A stretch of DNA of 64,000 nucleotides from assembly GCF_004355185.1 (NCBI RefSeq), contig NZ_CP037922.1, forward strand, positions 3,504,001 to 3,568,000, written 5' to 3'. Below are positions 54,444-63,667 of the stretch, one piece after another. The notes under the pieces are model-generated. The model was given only the letters and a program-made list of their open reading frames with translations. It was not told where the DNA came from and searched no databases. Source of the DNA: Hymenobacter radiodurans (GTDB lineage Bacteria; Bacteroidota; Bacteroidia; Cytophagales; Hymenobacteraceae). The translations under genes were made by a program, and so were the position numbers. The first letter of the stretch is position 1, and the number at the start of each line of letters is the position of its first letter.

Positions 54444-56915
54444 ATGAAATCTTTACATATTGCACTAACGGCTTTGGGGGCCGTTTTTCTCTCGCTCGGC
54501 GCGCCGCAGGGAGCCCATGCGCAGTTCCGCACCCCTACTGTTGACGGGATTTCAAGTCTTGCCGAATATGGCAATGAGTACAGAAGTCCAAATAATAGTG
54601 ATCCTGATCTGCTCTGGCGAGTCACTTGGGATGACACTAACTTATACGTAGCCATTGAAGACGCTAATCTTCAGGAGGGTGCTGCTGTGTATATTGACAT
54701 CGACCCCCAACTAGTAGTGAACGCACCAGGCGGGAATCAGCAAAAAGGATTCAATAACTACCTGAATACCAACGGCAACTTACCTATACAGGCCGACGTC
54801 GTTATCTATGCGGAGAAATTTTACCGCGAATACCGTTTATATAATAAAGAGACTAATAACTGGGAGGGCAAGCAAGAGTGGGCACTAACAGGAACCGAAA
54901 ATATCGGCCAGTATGCTGATAATGCCACCGGTGAAGAAACCGAGGAGGATCCTACGGATGATGATAAATGGAGTAAGAACAATCCTGACAGAAATTTTCC
55001 TGGTACAGTAAAAGAATTTTCTCTTCCTTGGTCAAGAATCGGTGTCCTTACTGATCCTTCTAACCCCAGCAGCCCACGTAAGCGCCCGGAGAACTTCAAT
55101 TGGTTCGGCCAAGTGCATTATGCCTACGACCCCATTGGCCCAGGCGTACCAAACCCCAATGCAGGCGGTATCTATGGCCAAGTGCCAGTAGAAAACGAAA
55201 GAGGTGACCGCGCTAATGGTGCTCTGTATCGTGACTTTAACTGGTCGTATTACTTCACTGTTCTCAATACATCGGCTGGTTCGGACAACAGTGCTTTTGG
55301 TCCCCGCCTAGGTCCAAATAACAGTTTTCTGTCCAGCTATTCGCACACTGGTGGTAGTATAGCCAACTTCGGCAGCATTCGAGCTTATGATTTCACGCTC
55401 AATACATCAGGAGTCACTATTACCCGCACGGACGCCGTTGTTACCCCTCCTAATACCGTAGAGTGGAATATCTTGGGCAATTTGGTGGTAGGTGCTGGTA
55501 GCACTCTGAATTTTAATCCTTCAACTGCTCCCCTCAATCTATCCGGCGATCTGATAATTGATCCATCAGGGTCATTTACTTTTCAGAACGCTACTGCTGG
55601 CCGTTTCCGGGCGGGTGGCGATATAATCTTTACAAACCCCACTTCGTTCCAGACTAACGCAGAAGTAATCTTGACGGGTACCACTAATCAAACTATCACA
55701 GGCGGTACTTACCGGGCGCTGGTTGTTGAGGGCTCTGGTGTTAAGACTTTAACTAGTAACACTACCATCACATCCTCTTTAGCTGTTAATGCCGGGACGC
55801 TTGCTACGGTTGCTAATACTGTAACCCTAGGTAATGGAGCTACTTTCTCGGAAAATGGCGGCTATTTGTTAGGTAGAATATCTGCCTCAACGCCTACGTC
55901 CGGATCTCCCTTAGCAGCCCAGGGAGGTACATATGCTTTCGGAGGTATCGGTTTGTCACTTACAATACGCGGTAATGACCCTCTACTTAGTGCAAATGTC
56001 CTGCGTATAACTGGTGGTCGAGGACTTCTTGCGGCAGGCACGCCGAGCAACGCTCTTCAGACTATTTCTCGGCGCTTCTTAGTTAATGCAATTCCTGCGT
56101 CGGGCAATACCAATACGAACAGACCTCTAGATGTTGCGCTAGCGTTCAACTATCGTATTGAAAACCCAAATGAATTAAATGGCAATAATGAGGCATCATT
56201 ATCCCTTTATTCAACTAACTCAACTGATCCAACTGTAGGGCCTTATACTTTAGTTAACACCATTGGCAACAACCCTCCTCCTTCACGCAACTTAACAACC
56301 CACACGCTGACCTTTCAAGGCCCGTTGCGGTTAGATAATACTTATTTCTCCTTAGCTGATGGCACTGCTCCCCTACCAGTCGAGCTAATCAGCTTTACAG
56401 GCAAAGCCGAAAACAACGTTGTCCGTCTAACTTGGGCTACGGCTTCGGAGAGGCAGAACAAAGGTTTCGAAATCGAGCGTCGCACTGACCAGAGTGAGTG
56501 GCAGACCTTAGGATTTGTGGCCGGCAATGGCACGACCAACCAGCGAAACAACTATACTTATGTCGACCGCTTAGCGGTAGCTGGCGTGAATAACTATTAC
56601 CGCTTGCGCCAGATTGACTTAGACGGTAAGTCGGTTTATACGCAGCCCGTAACGGTGCAGCTTCGCGGTGCAGGTCCAGTAGCTTTCTCCGTAAGCCCCG
56701 TGCCTACTACCGATGTTTTAACCCTCAATGGGTTGGGAGCCGGTAAACATGTGGCGGAGATCTACAATGCCCGCGGCCAGCGGGTGTTGAGTCAAGAATT
56801 TAAGGATTCGGCTCCTGCTACGCTCTCCGTGCGGACGCTGCCCGTGGGTGTGTATATGGTGCGCGTGCTCGGCCCCAACCGCAGCACCCACACTGCCCGC
56901 TTCATCAAGCAATAA
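54444..56915 (+). CDS. T9SS-secreted protein with N-terminal CBM9-like domain (copy 1)
   Basis: An 823-residue secreted protein: signal peptide (LHIALTALGAVFLSLGAPQGAHAQ) and a CBM9-like sugar-binding domain (FRTPTVDG, EY, then LLWRVTWDDTNLYVAIEDANLQEGAAVYIDIDP). An acidic insert (EETEEDPTDDDKW) is absent from copy 2. A middle region of repeated beta-strands (INLSG/NLVVGAGSTLNF, TITSSLAVNAGTL) follows. The C-terminal type IX secretion sorting domain ends SVRTLPVGVYMVRV and ARFIKQ. Between them PVELISFTGKAENNVVRLTWATASERQNKGFEIERR is a fibronectin-like module commonly placed before such sorting domains. Probably cell-surface attached. Confidence 0.9.
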   Translation: MKSLHIALTALGAVFLSLGAPQGAHAQFRTPTVDGISSLAEYGNEYRSPNNSDPDLLWRVTWDDTNLYVAIEDANLQEGAAVYIDIDPQLVVNAPGGNQQKGFNNYLNTNGNLPIQADVVIYAEKFYREYRLYNKETNNWEGKQEWALTGTENIGQYADNATGEETEEDPTDDDKWSKNNPDRNFPGTVKEFSLPWSRIGVLTDPSNPSSPRKRPENFNWFGQVHYAYDPIGPGVPNPNAGGIYGQVPVENERGDRANGALYRDFNWSYYFTVLNTSAGSDNSAFGPRLGPNNSFLSSYSHTGGSIANFGSIRAYDFTLNTSGVTITRTDAVVTPPNTVEWNILGNLVVGAGSTLNFNPSTAPLNLSGDLIIDPSGSFTFQNATAGRFRAGGDIIFTNPTSFQTNAEVILTGTTNQTITGGTYRALVVEGSGVKTLTSNTTITSSLAVNAGTLATVANTVTLGNGATFSENGGYLLGRISASTPTSGSPLAAQGGTYAFGGIGLSLTIRGNDPLLSANVLRITGGRGLLAAGTPSNALQTISRRFLVNAIPASGNTNTNRPLDVALAFNYRIENPNELNGNNEASLSLYSTNSTDPTVGPYTLVNTIGNNPPPSRNLTTHTLTFQGPLRLDNTYFSLADGTAPLPVELISFTGKAENNVVRLTWATASERQNKGFEIERRTDQSEWQTLGFVAGNGTTNQRNNYTYVDRLAVAGVNNYYRLRQIDLDGKSVYTQPVTVQLRGAGPVAFSVSPVPTTDVLTLNGLGAGKHVAEIYNARGQRVLSQEFKDSAPATLSVRTLPVGVYMVRVLGPNRSTHTARFIKQ
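56820..56915 (+). repeat. 96-bp segment shared with the paralogue at 60175-60270
   Basis: The last 96 bases of this gene and of the second T9SS-protein gene differ by one base (T/C at the third position of a Gly codon), while the DNA just upstream is clearly diverged. Suggests gene conversion or recent recombination. Confidence 0.85.
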
Positions 56916-56937
56916 GTACCTCTTTTCTCCTTCCCAT

Positions 56938-56979
56938 AGCTTCGGCGCAGTGGCTTCCACTGTGCCGAAGCTTTTTTTA
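56938..56979 (+). terminator. Intrinsic terminator of T9SS gene 1
   Basis: AGCTTCGGCGCAGTGG, three-base loop, CCACTGTGCCGAAGCT followed by T7. One mismatch in a 16-bp stem. Confidence 0.9.
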
Positions 56980-57022
56980 TGGAACCTTTATCTTGAATGA
57001 ACGGCGCATTTGTCGGACTTCT

Positions 57023-57030
57023 TACCTTCG
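57023..57030 (+). promoter_or_regulatory. Leaderless promoter of the MOSC gene
   Basis: TACCTTCG with four bases (CCGC) between it and the ATG at 57035, the same spacing as at clpS. Confidence 0.55.
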
Positions 57031-57034
57031 CCGC

Positions 57035-57852
57035 ATGGCTACTACTCTGCATCTCCAAGACCTCTATATTTATCCAATTAAGTCGCTGGGGGCATTCGTG
57101 TGCAGGAAGCCACTGTTGAAGCCCGCGGCTTGCGCTACGACCGTCGCTGGCTGATCGTAAATGAGCGCAACCAGTTTATGACGCAGCGCCAGACCGCCGA
57201 AATGGCCTTACTGCAAGTAGCACCGGCGCATAATGGCTTTCTTGTTACTCATCGCACCCGCCCTGATTTATTGCCCTTATTTGTACCCTTTGACGCTACG
57301 CCTGAGCGCAGCTTATTCGTGACCATTTGGGATGACTTTGTATTTGCGTGGCGCGGAGAGGTTGCCGCCGATCAGTGGCTTTCGGAAGCGCTTGGGTGCA
57401 CCTGTCGGTTGGTGCACATGTCGGATATGGCCATGCGCCCCGTCGATCCAACCTTAAATTCAGCCGACGCAGTGGTGAGTTTTGCTGATGCTTACCCATT
57501 CTTACTTATCGGGCAAGGTTCGCTGGACGAGTTGAATAGTCGTCTAGCTGATCCGGTACCGATGAATCAATTTCGGCCTAATCTTGTATTTAGCGGCGGC
57601 TCGGCCCATGCTGAAGACACATGGCATGAGTTCCAAATAGGCGAACTACGCTTCAAAGCCGTCGAAGCCTGCGGCCGTTGCGTAGTTACAACAATTGACC
57701 AGATAAGTGGGCGCAAAAACCCTGAAACATTGCGCACGCTGGCCTCTTACCGCACCCTGGGGGGCAAAGTTATGTTTGGTCAAAACGTAACAGGACCGGG
57801 CTATGGCCAACTGCATATTGGTGACGCCCTGACAGTAGTCAGCTACAAATAG
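57035..57852 (+). CDS. MOSC-domain protein (YcbX-like), frame broken by one base
   Basis: The ATG at 57035 opens MATTLHLQDLYIYPIKSLG, the conserved beta-strand start of the MOSC N-terminal domain, and shifts at GGGGG (57088-57092). With six Gs it reads GIRVQEATVEARGLRYDRRWLIVNE and continues in the next frame. The MOSC domain includes MNQFRPNLVFSGGSAHAEDTW and FKAVEACGRCVVTTIDQ with the Cys that binds the molybdenum cofactor or reactive group. YcbX-type proteins are Moco-dependent reductases of N-hydroxylated compounds. The repaired length is 272 residues. It lies between the two T9SS paralogues. Confidence 0.88.
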
Positions 57853-58074
57853 ACAATCGATTTCTTACCTGTCTTCAGCCTTAGTCTAACTTCGGATCAA
57901 GGACAAGAATCTGCGCACAAAAAATTATTAAGCCCCACCTTATAAGAAACATATAGGGGCGTAAATAATTTGCACTTATAGATGAATGTTTGTTATATCT
58001 AATTTGGCAAGCACAACATTATCTGGTTTACAATCTATATTGCATGGGTTATAACCTTAATAAATATCGCCTAT

Positions 58075-60270
58075 ATGAAATTTTTACCTGCTGTAATGAC
58101 AGCCCTCGGGGCAGCTTGTCTTACGCTAAGCCTAACTCAAACCGCTCAGGCTCAATTCAGAACACCTACTGTTGATGGAGTTATCAGCGGGGGTGAATAC
58201 GATAACCAATATCGTAGCCCAAGCGGCCCTGCTGCTGATCAGGATCCTAATCTGACTTGGCGAATAACGTGGAACAATTCGGATCTTTTTATTGCCATTT
58301 CGGATGCCCGACTTGCTGAAGGAGCAGTTGTATACCTAGACCTTGATCCGCAAACCATCGTAAATGCTCCCGGTAGTGGCACATCTCAGGGCCTGCCGCA
58401 GAGCTATGAGGGATCAACGGGTACACTTCCTTTTCAAGCAGATGCCATTCTGTTTATCAGAAGTGATTACCGCGAAGTTCGGACCTTTAACAGAGAAACA
58501 AATCAGTGGCGGGATGCGGTAATATATCCTGGGCAATATGCACAGGTGGGCACCGATGCCCGCGACCAACCACGGGTACGGGAATTTTCTATTCCCTGGG
58601 CTACTATAAATGGTGCAGCTGGCCGACCTGCCAACTTCAACTGGCTGGGTTATATAGCCTTTCCGGGAGGTGGTGCTTATGGTCAGGTACCCATAGCCAA
58701 TCCAAAAGGTATTATCGGTACGAGCGCCAATTTCGTTCGCTACTTCACTGTACTGAATACCGCAGTTGGAAGTGCTTCGAATGCATTTGGACCAAATGGT
58801 TTAGACAGCTATTCACATTCTGGCCCAAATGAAAATACTTTCGGGGCCATCAACGTCTATGACTTCACTTTAAACACAGCCGGTGGGTTTATCACCCGGG
58901 CTGGTGATGGTTCTGCGTGGAATATTCAAGGAAATTTGCGTGTCGGAAACGGTACTCTCAACCTTGGTAATTCAGTTGCCGCTGTTCAGGTAGCGGGCGA
59001 CTTGACTTTCACTGATCCTGCGGCGTTTACTTCTGGCAATGCGCCTATTATTCTTAACGGCAACGGCAACCAAACGATCAGTGGAGATACCTACAGCTCC
59101 CTAACTATTCAAGGAACTGGCGTCAAAACTATCACGAGTGATCTGACCATTACCCAATCGCTCATAATAAACAATGGCACCTTAGCAACTGGCCCTAATA
59201 CGGTGATTCTAGGGTCGACAGGACGGCTAAGCGAATCGGCAACTGGTTATTTATTAGGAAGAGTTTCTGCCTTAACGCCTACTCCTTTAGCCAGTGAGGG
59301 TGCATCCTCTGATTTTGGTGGTATTGGCTTACGACTAACCCAGCGCCAGCCCCAGGGCCAGGGGCAGAGCGCCTTTCTAAATACTGTAAGCGCGGTACGT
59401 ATAACAGGCTTCCCAGGTACTCTACAAGGAGGATCTGATCTTAAAAGAACGATAAGCCGCCGCTACAGTATCAATGCTAATCTTAACAACAACCCTGGTA
59501 ACCGGTCCTACGAAGTAGCCATGGACTTTGCCTATCGTAGAAGCCCAATTGATGAGTTAGGTGGCAACGATCCATCTTTATTGGAGTTGTACCAATCTGA
59601 AAGTGCCTCTAACTTTAATGGTACCTACAGTAAAGTCAATGGTGTAGCATACAACCGCAATACGACTAATGTAGTGGGGGCCACTGGCTCGCTTCGGCTT
59701 GATGGCGCCTTTTTCTCGCTTGCCGATGGAGCAACGCCTTTACCAGTTGAGCTAATCAGCTTCGCGGGCAAAGCCGAAAACAATGCGGTGCGCCTGACCT
59801 GGGCCACAGCTTCCGAGAAGCAGAATAAAGGTTTTGATATAGAACACCGCTCGGATCAAAGCGAGTGGAGTAAAATTGGTTTCGTGGCGGGTAACGGCAC
59901 GACCAACCAGCGTAACAACTATAGCTATATTGATCGCGCAGCCAGTGCCGGCAATAATTACTACCGCCTGCGTCAAGTTGATCTGGATGGCAAATCAGTA
60001 TACTCGCAGCCTGTAACGGTGCAGGTAGGTGCAATTGCCTTTTCGCTCAGCCCAGTACCGACGACGGATGTGCTAACGCTACATGGCTTGTCGGCAGGCC
60101 GGCACGTAGCGGAGATTTATAATGCCCGTGGCCAGCGGGTGCTGAGCCAGCCGTTGCAGGATGCGGCCGCGGCCACGCTCTCCGTGCGGACGCTGCCCGT
60201 GGGCGTGTATATGGTGCGCGTGCTCGGCCCCAACCGCAGCACCCACACTGCCCGCTTCATCAAGCAATAA
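58075..60270 (+). CDS. T9SS-secreted protein with N-terminal CBM9-like domain (copy 2)
   Basis: A 731-residue paralogue of the protein at 54444. It has a signal peptide (ALGAACLTLSLTQTAQAQ) and a CBM9-like domain (FRTPTVDGVISGGEYDNQY; LTWRITWNNSDLFIAISDARLAEGAVVYLDLDP) without the acidic insert of copy 1. A strand-rich middle (AWNIQGNLRVGNGTLNLG, DLTITQSLIINNGTLATG) follows. The linker module is PVELISFAGKAENNAVRLTWATASEKQNKGFDIEHR, and the sorting domain ends in RFIKQ. Both copies begin with the DNA string GCCTATATGAAAT. The likely role is polysaccharide or surface binding after secretion through the type IX system. No catalytic domain is recognised. Confidence 0.9.
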   Translation: MKFLPAVMTALGAACLTLSLTQTAQAQFRTPTVDGVISGGEYDNQYRSPSGPAADQDPNLTWRITWNNSDLFIAISDARLAEGAVVYLDLDPQTIVNAPGSGTSQGLPQSYEGSTGTLPFQADAILFIRSDYREVRTFNRETNQWRDAVIYPGQYAQVGTDARDQPRVREFSIPWATINGAAGRPANFNWLGYIAFPGGGAYGQVPIANPKGIIGTSANFVRYFTVLNTAVGSASNAFGPNGLDSYSHSGPNENTFGAINVYDFTLNTAGGFITRAGDGSAWNIQGNLRVGNGTLNLGNSVAAVQVAGDLTFTDPAAFTSGNAPIILNGNGNQTISGDTYSSLTIQGTGVKTITSDLTITQSLIINNGTLATGPNTVILGSTGRLSESATGYLLGRVSALTPTPLASEGASSDFGGIGLRLTQRQPQGQGQSAFLNTVSAVRITGFPGTLQGGSDLKRTISRRYSINANLNNNPGNRSYEVAMDFAYRRSPIDELGGNDPSLLELYQSESASNFNGTYSKVNGVAYNRNTTNVVGATGSLRLDGAFFSLADGATPLPVELISFAGKAENNAVRLTWATASEKQNKGFDIEHRSDQSEWSKIGFVAGNGTTNQRNNYSYIDRAASAGNNYYRLRQVDLDGKSVYSQPVTVQVGAIAFSLSPVPTTDVLTLHGLSAGRHVAEIYNARGQRVLSQPLQDAAAATLSVRTLPVGVYMVRVLGPNRSTHTARFIKQ
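60175..60270 (+). repeat. 96-bp segment shared with the paralogue at 56820-56915
   Basis: 95 of 96 bases identical to the end of T9SS gene 1; the region encodes the tail of the sorting domain. Confidence 0.85.
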
Positions 60271-60290
60271 ATCTCTTTTAGTTTTTTGCC

Positions 60291-60332
60291 GCATCGGCGT
60301 TCTGGGCTATCCAGAACGCCGATGCTGTTTTT
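60291..60332 (+). terminator. Intrinsic terminator of T9SS gene 2
   Basis: GCATCGGCGTTCTGG, five-base loop, perfect complement, then a T-rich tract ending in TTTTTATGGAACCTT, which is shared with the region after T9SS gene 1. Confidence 0.9.
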
Positions 60333-60421
60333 ATGGAACCTTACAAGTTGACAGACTATTGTTTGCTCGACAGTAATTTACAAAGACACTAATACATCTG
60401 GCAGATACCCTTACCAACCGG

Positions 60422-61111
60422 ATGTTCATCGAAAGTAGCCTCATGAATCTTGCACCCGTTCTGAGTTTTTTGCGCGAATTGGCCGATAACAATAACAAAC
60501 CTTGGATGGACGCCCACCGGGGGGAGTACCAGCGAGCGCGGGCCGAGTTTACTGCCTTAGTTCACACGACGCTACAGGGCTTGCAGCAGTTTGAACCAGA
60601 GGTAGCAGGCCTTACTGCCGCCGCCAGTCAGTACCGCATCAACAAAAACGACCGGTTTCAGCAAAGCGACGAGCCCTACAAGAAACACATGGGCGCAGGC
60701 TTTGCCCGCGATGGGCGGCACTCGCCCTGGGCAGGCTATTTTTTGGCCGTTGGTCCTAATGGAGCCAGTTGGGTAGGAGCTGGTAAGTGGCGGCCTGAAA
60801 CGCCAGCCGTAGCGCGTATCCGGCAGGAAATTCACTACAACGCGCCTGCATTTCATGCGCTGCGCCAAGAGGCAGAAATGATGCGCTATTACCCTGATGG
60901 CTTAGAAGGTGACCGGCTCCAGCGTCCGCCCAAAGGTTATGATAAGAACGACCCGGATCTGGAGTGGCTGAAGCTCAAAGATTTCTTTGTATCGCGCTCC
61001 TTTACGGATGCGCAGGTGCTTAAGCCCAACTTCGCGCAGGAAGTGGTAGCGTCACTGAAGGCTGCCCAGCCTCTAGTTCGCTTTCTGAATCAGGCGCTTA
61101 CGGAGGGCTAG
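60422..61111 (+). CDS. DUF2461-family protein
   Basis: A 229-residue cytoplasmic protein of the DUF2461 family: VLSFLRELADNNNKPWMDAHRGEYQRAR, SQYRINKNDRFQQSDEPYKKHMGAGFARDGRHSPWAGYFLAVGPNGASWVGAGKW, then PPKGYDKNDPDLEWLKLKDFFVSRSF. This order and the YRINKDxRFS-like core are characteristic. No activity has been shown. Two starts are possible (60422 and ATG 60443, MNLAPV); the second fits the family better. A full terminator follows. Confidence 0.88.
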   Translation: MFIESSLMNLAPVLSFLRELADNNNKPWMDAHRGEYQRARAEFTALVHTTLQGLQQFEPEVAGLTAAASQYRINKNDRFQQSDEPYKKHMGAGFARDGRHSPWAGYFLAVGPNGASWVGAGKWRPETPAVARIRQEIHYNAPAFHALRQEAEMMRYYPDGLEGDRLQRPPKGYDKNDPDLEWLKLKDFFVSRSFTDAQVLKPNFAQEVVASLKAAQPLVRFLNQALTEG

Positions 61112-61154
61112 TTGCGCACTCGACTCCTTAAGGCTGTTGCTTGTTCGCTGACAC

Positions 61155-61191
61155 AAAAAAGCCCCCCAGAATACTTCTGGGGGGCTTTTTT
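61155..61191. terminator. Bidirectional terminator
   Basis: A6-GCCCCCCAGA, ATACT loop, TCTGGGGGGC-T6 between convergent genes. Full six/six stem. Confidence 0.94.
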
Positions 61192-61207
61192 GTATAGGTG
61201 CTTATCC

Positions 61208-61831
61208 CTAGAACAAACCAAACAAGGTACTGTTGATGCGCTCGATAATGACGCCTAAGTCCTCCGGGTTATTGACGTAATCGAGGTTGTTTACGTCAAT
61301 AATGAGCAGCTTGCCTTCTTTGTAGCTCCCAATCCACTGCTCGTAATGCTCGTTGAGGTGCTTGAGATACTCAATTTTGATGTTGTTTTCGTAATCGCGG
61401 TTGCGGCGCTCAATCTGCTGAATGAGTTTCGGCAAATCGGCGCGCAGGTAGAGCAATAAGTCCGGCGGATCGACCATGCTGATCATGGAATCGAAGAGGC
61501 TGCGATAATTGTCGTAGTCGCGCTCGGCCATCAGGCCCGACTGGTGCAGGTTGGTGGCGAAAATATGCGCATCCTCGTAGATCGTGCGGTCCTGAATAAC
61601 ACCTTTATTCGCCGTCTGAATTTGCTTAATGCGCTGGGTCTGGCGGAAGCGGCTGTTGAGAAAATACACCTGCAAATGAAACGCCCAGCGGGGCATATCA
61701 TCGTAGAAATCCTTCAGATAAGGATTATGATCAACGTCTTCGAGAAATACTTCCCAATTGAAGTGATGCGCTAGCTTATTGGCCAGTGTGGTTTTGCCGG
61801 CTCCAATGTTTCCGACGATGGCGATGTGCAT
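61208..61831 (-). CDS. Deoxynucleoside kinase
   Basis: A 207-residue P-loop kinase of the deoxyguanosine/deoxyadenosine kinase type that salvages deoxynucleosides. Features: P-loop GNIGAGKTT (residues 7-15), EDVDHNPYLKDFYDDMPRWAFHLQVYFLNSRF with the substrate-contacting Glu and Gln, the DRTIYEDAHIFA motif (DRS-like, catalytic), and the lid RRNRDYENNI. Such genes are widespread in Bacteroidota. The -7 box TACTTTTG lies 30 bases upstream of the ATG. Confidence 0.93.
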   Translation of the reverse strand: MHIAIVGNIGAGKTTLANKLAHHFNWEVFLEDVDHNPYLKDFYDDMPRWAFHLQVYFLNSRFRQTQRIKQIQTANKGVIQDRTIYEDAHIFATNLHQSGLMAERDYDNYRSLFDSMISMVDPPDLLLYLRADLPKLIQQIERRNRDYENNIKIEYLKHLNEHYEQWIGSYKEGKLLIIDVNNLDYVNNPEDLGVIIERINSTLFGLF

Positions 61832-61861
61832 GAGCGAGGGGGACAGCTAAAATGTGAGGCG

Positions 61862-61869
61862 CAAAAGTA
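61862..61869 (-). promoter_or_regulatory. -7 box of the deoxynucleoside kinase gene
   Basis: Perfect TACTTTTG on the minus strand, 30 bases before the ATG at 61831. Confidence 0.6.
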
Positions 61870-61934
61870 GCGCATCCACACCGAAGCCCACCTACTATCT
61901 CCCACGAACCGCCTCAACTCGCTCAAATAGCGGC

Positions 61935-62594
61935 TCAGCGGTTATCGATGACTTCTTTTACGTCGCGGGCCTTTTCCAGCGTCCGAAATTCGGCCTGCCA
62001 CGACCGCACGCGCAGGCGCTCTTCCGTGGGCAGTTGGGTCCGCACTTCCTCGTAGCGCGCATTGAGGCGGGCCAGCACCGCGGAGGCCTCGCTCCATTCG
62101 GCGGCCGTCCAGCGGCGGCGCTGGTCGCGGGTATTTTCCAGCAGACGAGCATACAAATCAGGCAATTCAGTAGCGCGGGCCCGGTTGATATCTACTTTTT
62201 CGCCCAGCAGTCGGCTTTGCGTATCTGCTACGGTAGCGGGCTCGTTGGCGGCGCTATCGAGGCGTTGCTGCTCGGCGGCCCACACTTTGTAGCGGGCTTT
62301 TTGGGTAGCATACTCGCGGCGCGACTGTACCGACAGGCTATCGGTGGCCCGGTCGAGGCGAGCGCTTTGACGGTCATAGTCGGCCATTACGCTGGGCCAC
62401 TCGCGGCGGGCACCATCTTCCGCCTTGGTAACTTTCTCACTTACCCAATCGCTGAAGCGGCGCAGGTCGCGCTCCACGGCAGAAACTGGTTTGGTAGAAG
62501 TAGAAGACTGTTGCGTCTGTTGGGCGGTGGCCGCCAACGGAGCGAGTACTAAGCTAGCGGCTCCGAAGACCGTTGAAAGCAAAATATTTTTCAT
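61935..62594 (-). CDS. Exported helical protein of unknown function
   Basis: A 219-residue protein with a signal peptide (MKNILLSTVFGAASLVLAPLAATAQQ). An almost wholly helical, Arg/Glu/Ala-rich chain follows, with coiled-coil character (AVERDLRRFSDWVSEKVTKAEDGARREWPSVMADYDRQSARLDRATDSL; AAEWSEASAVLARLNARYEEVRTQL). It resembles the periplasmic DUF6565-like helical proteins of Hymenobacteraceae, but I am not certain of that. ATG 62594 is chosen because the 26 codons upstream do not fit a signal peptide and contain the unpaired motif GCCCCCC at 62624. Confidence 0.68.
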   Translation of the reverse strand: MKNILLSTVFGAASLVLAPLAATAQQTQQSSTSTKPVSAVERDLRRFSDWVSEKVTKAEDGARREWPSVMADYDRQSARLDRATDSLSVQSRREYATQKARYKVWAAEQQRLDSAANEPATVADTQSRLLGEKVDINRARATELPDLYARLLENTRDQRRRWTAAEWSEASAVLARLNARYEEVRTQLPTEERLRVRSWQAEFRTLEKARDVKEVIDNR

Positions 62595-62732
62595 GGTGAT
62601 TAGGGAAAGAGTAGCGTGAAAACGCCCCCCAGGGGGCAATTTATTGCTGGCACAATACAATTTCCGTCCCAAAATGCCCCCCAGACCGAAGAATGCACGT
62701 TTGTTATCTTAAAATTTGCGTTTTTGCAGCCT

Positions 62733-63254
62733 ATGCCCGCCACCGATACCGCTTCCGTCAGCATTCAGCCGGCCACCTTGGCTGATATCCCGACTATTAT
62801 TCAGTTGGCCGAAGCCACCTGGGAGCCCACTTACCGCTTCATTATTTCGAAGGAACAGATTGATTACATGTACCGCGTCATTTATACGCCGGCCTCGCTG
62901 GAACGCCAAATGACTACCGAAGGGCATGTATTTTTGCTGTTGCGCACCGATGGACAGCCAGCCGGCTACGCCTCCTTTTCTCGTTTGTCGGTGCCCACTG
63001 AAACCGTTTTTAAGCTGCACAAGATTTACGTTCTGCCTTCCCATCAGGGGCAGCAGTTGGGGCAGCAGCTGGTACTGGCGGTGGAGAAAGCAGCCCGGGC
63101 CGCCGGTGGCCAAGCCTTAGAACTGAACGTAAATCGGTATAACCCAGCCATCAGCTTCTACGAGCGGCAAGGCTTCCAGCAGCACCGCGAGGAGGACGTT
63201 CCCATTGGGCCCTACTGGATGAACGACTACGTGATGCGCAAGGAGCTGAAGTAA
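62733..63254 (+). CDS. GNAT-family N-acetyltransferase
   Basis: A 173-residue acetyltransferase. IQPATLADIPTIIQLAEATWEPTY opens the fold; VFKLHKIYVLPSHQGQQLGQQLVLAVEKAARAAGGQALELNV is motif A with the acetyl-CoA pyrophosphate loop (Q-x-x-G-x-Q/G). NRYNPAISFYERQGFQQHRE is motif B, with the Asn-Pro-Ala-x3-Tyr signature. The substrate may be a small amine or a protein N-terminus. ATG 62733 is preferred; the open frame further upstream has no similarity and includes two of the unpaired poly-C motifs. Confidence 0.92.
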   Translation: MPATDTASVSIQPATLADIPTIIQLAEATWEPTYRFIISKEQIDYMYRVIYTPASLERQMTTEGHVFLLLRTDGQPAGYASFSRLSVPTETVFKLHKIYVLPSHQGQQLGQQLVLAVEKAARAAGGQALELNVNRYNPAISFYERQGFQQHREEDVPIGPYWMNDYVMRKELK

Positions 63255-63361
63255 GCTTTTCCGTTTTCAGTATTCAATCGTATAGGGTATGGCTTAACGC
63301 GCCACCAATCTTTATGGGCTCATTGCTCTTCACCAGATAAAACTTATCAACCAACCAAAAC

Positions 63362-63583
63362 ATGGCTACTAAACTCACTGTGCTCAGCAACGGCTCTCTC
63401 CGCGTGGAGGGCGATATCGAACTCGTTGACGCCCAAGGCAATGCCTACGGCCTCGGCGGCCGCGAACGAATCAGCATTTGCCGCTGCGGACTTTCCAGCA
63501 ACAAACCTTTCTGCGACGGCTCGCACAAAGGCCATTTTGAGCACGATGCTACGGCCTTCGATTTGCCTGCCCCAAAAGTGTAG
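63362..63583 (+). CDS. CDGSH-type iron-sulfur protein
   Basis: A 73-residue protein with one complete CDGSH motif: Cys40, Cys42, Cys51 and His55 in CRCGLSSNKPFCDGSHKGHF, which binds a 2Fe-2S cluster through three Cys and one His. The 39 residues before it form a small beta region. Such stand-alone bacterial proteins are thought to take part in electron transfer or cluster delivery. Soluble and cytoplasmic; no signal or membrane helix. Confidence 0.94.
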   Translation: MATKLTVLSNGSLRVEGDIELVDAQGNAYGLGGRERISICRCGLSSNKPFCDGSHKGHFEHDATAFDLPAPKV

Positions 63584-63601
63584 GCTCTAATTTTTCGGCA
63601 C

Positions 63602-63636
63602 AAAAAAGCCCCCAGAAAGTATCTGGGGGCTTTTTT
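63602..63636. terminator. Bidirectional terminator
   Basis: A6-GCCCCCAGA, loop, TCTGGGGGC-T6 between the convergent CDGSH and ACBP genes. Five/five stem. Confidence 0.92.
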
Positions 63637-63667
63637 GGTGTCTGAGAATAAATGGTTGACAGCTGAT

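Noticed and set aside
57853..58074. Possible small gene between MOSC and T9SS gene 2
   Set aside because: The frame from 57990 overlaps the real gene start and is AT-rich spacer without protein character.
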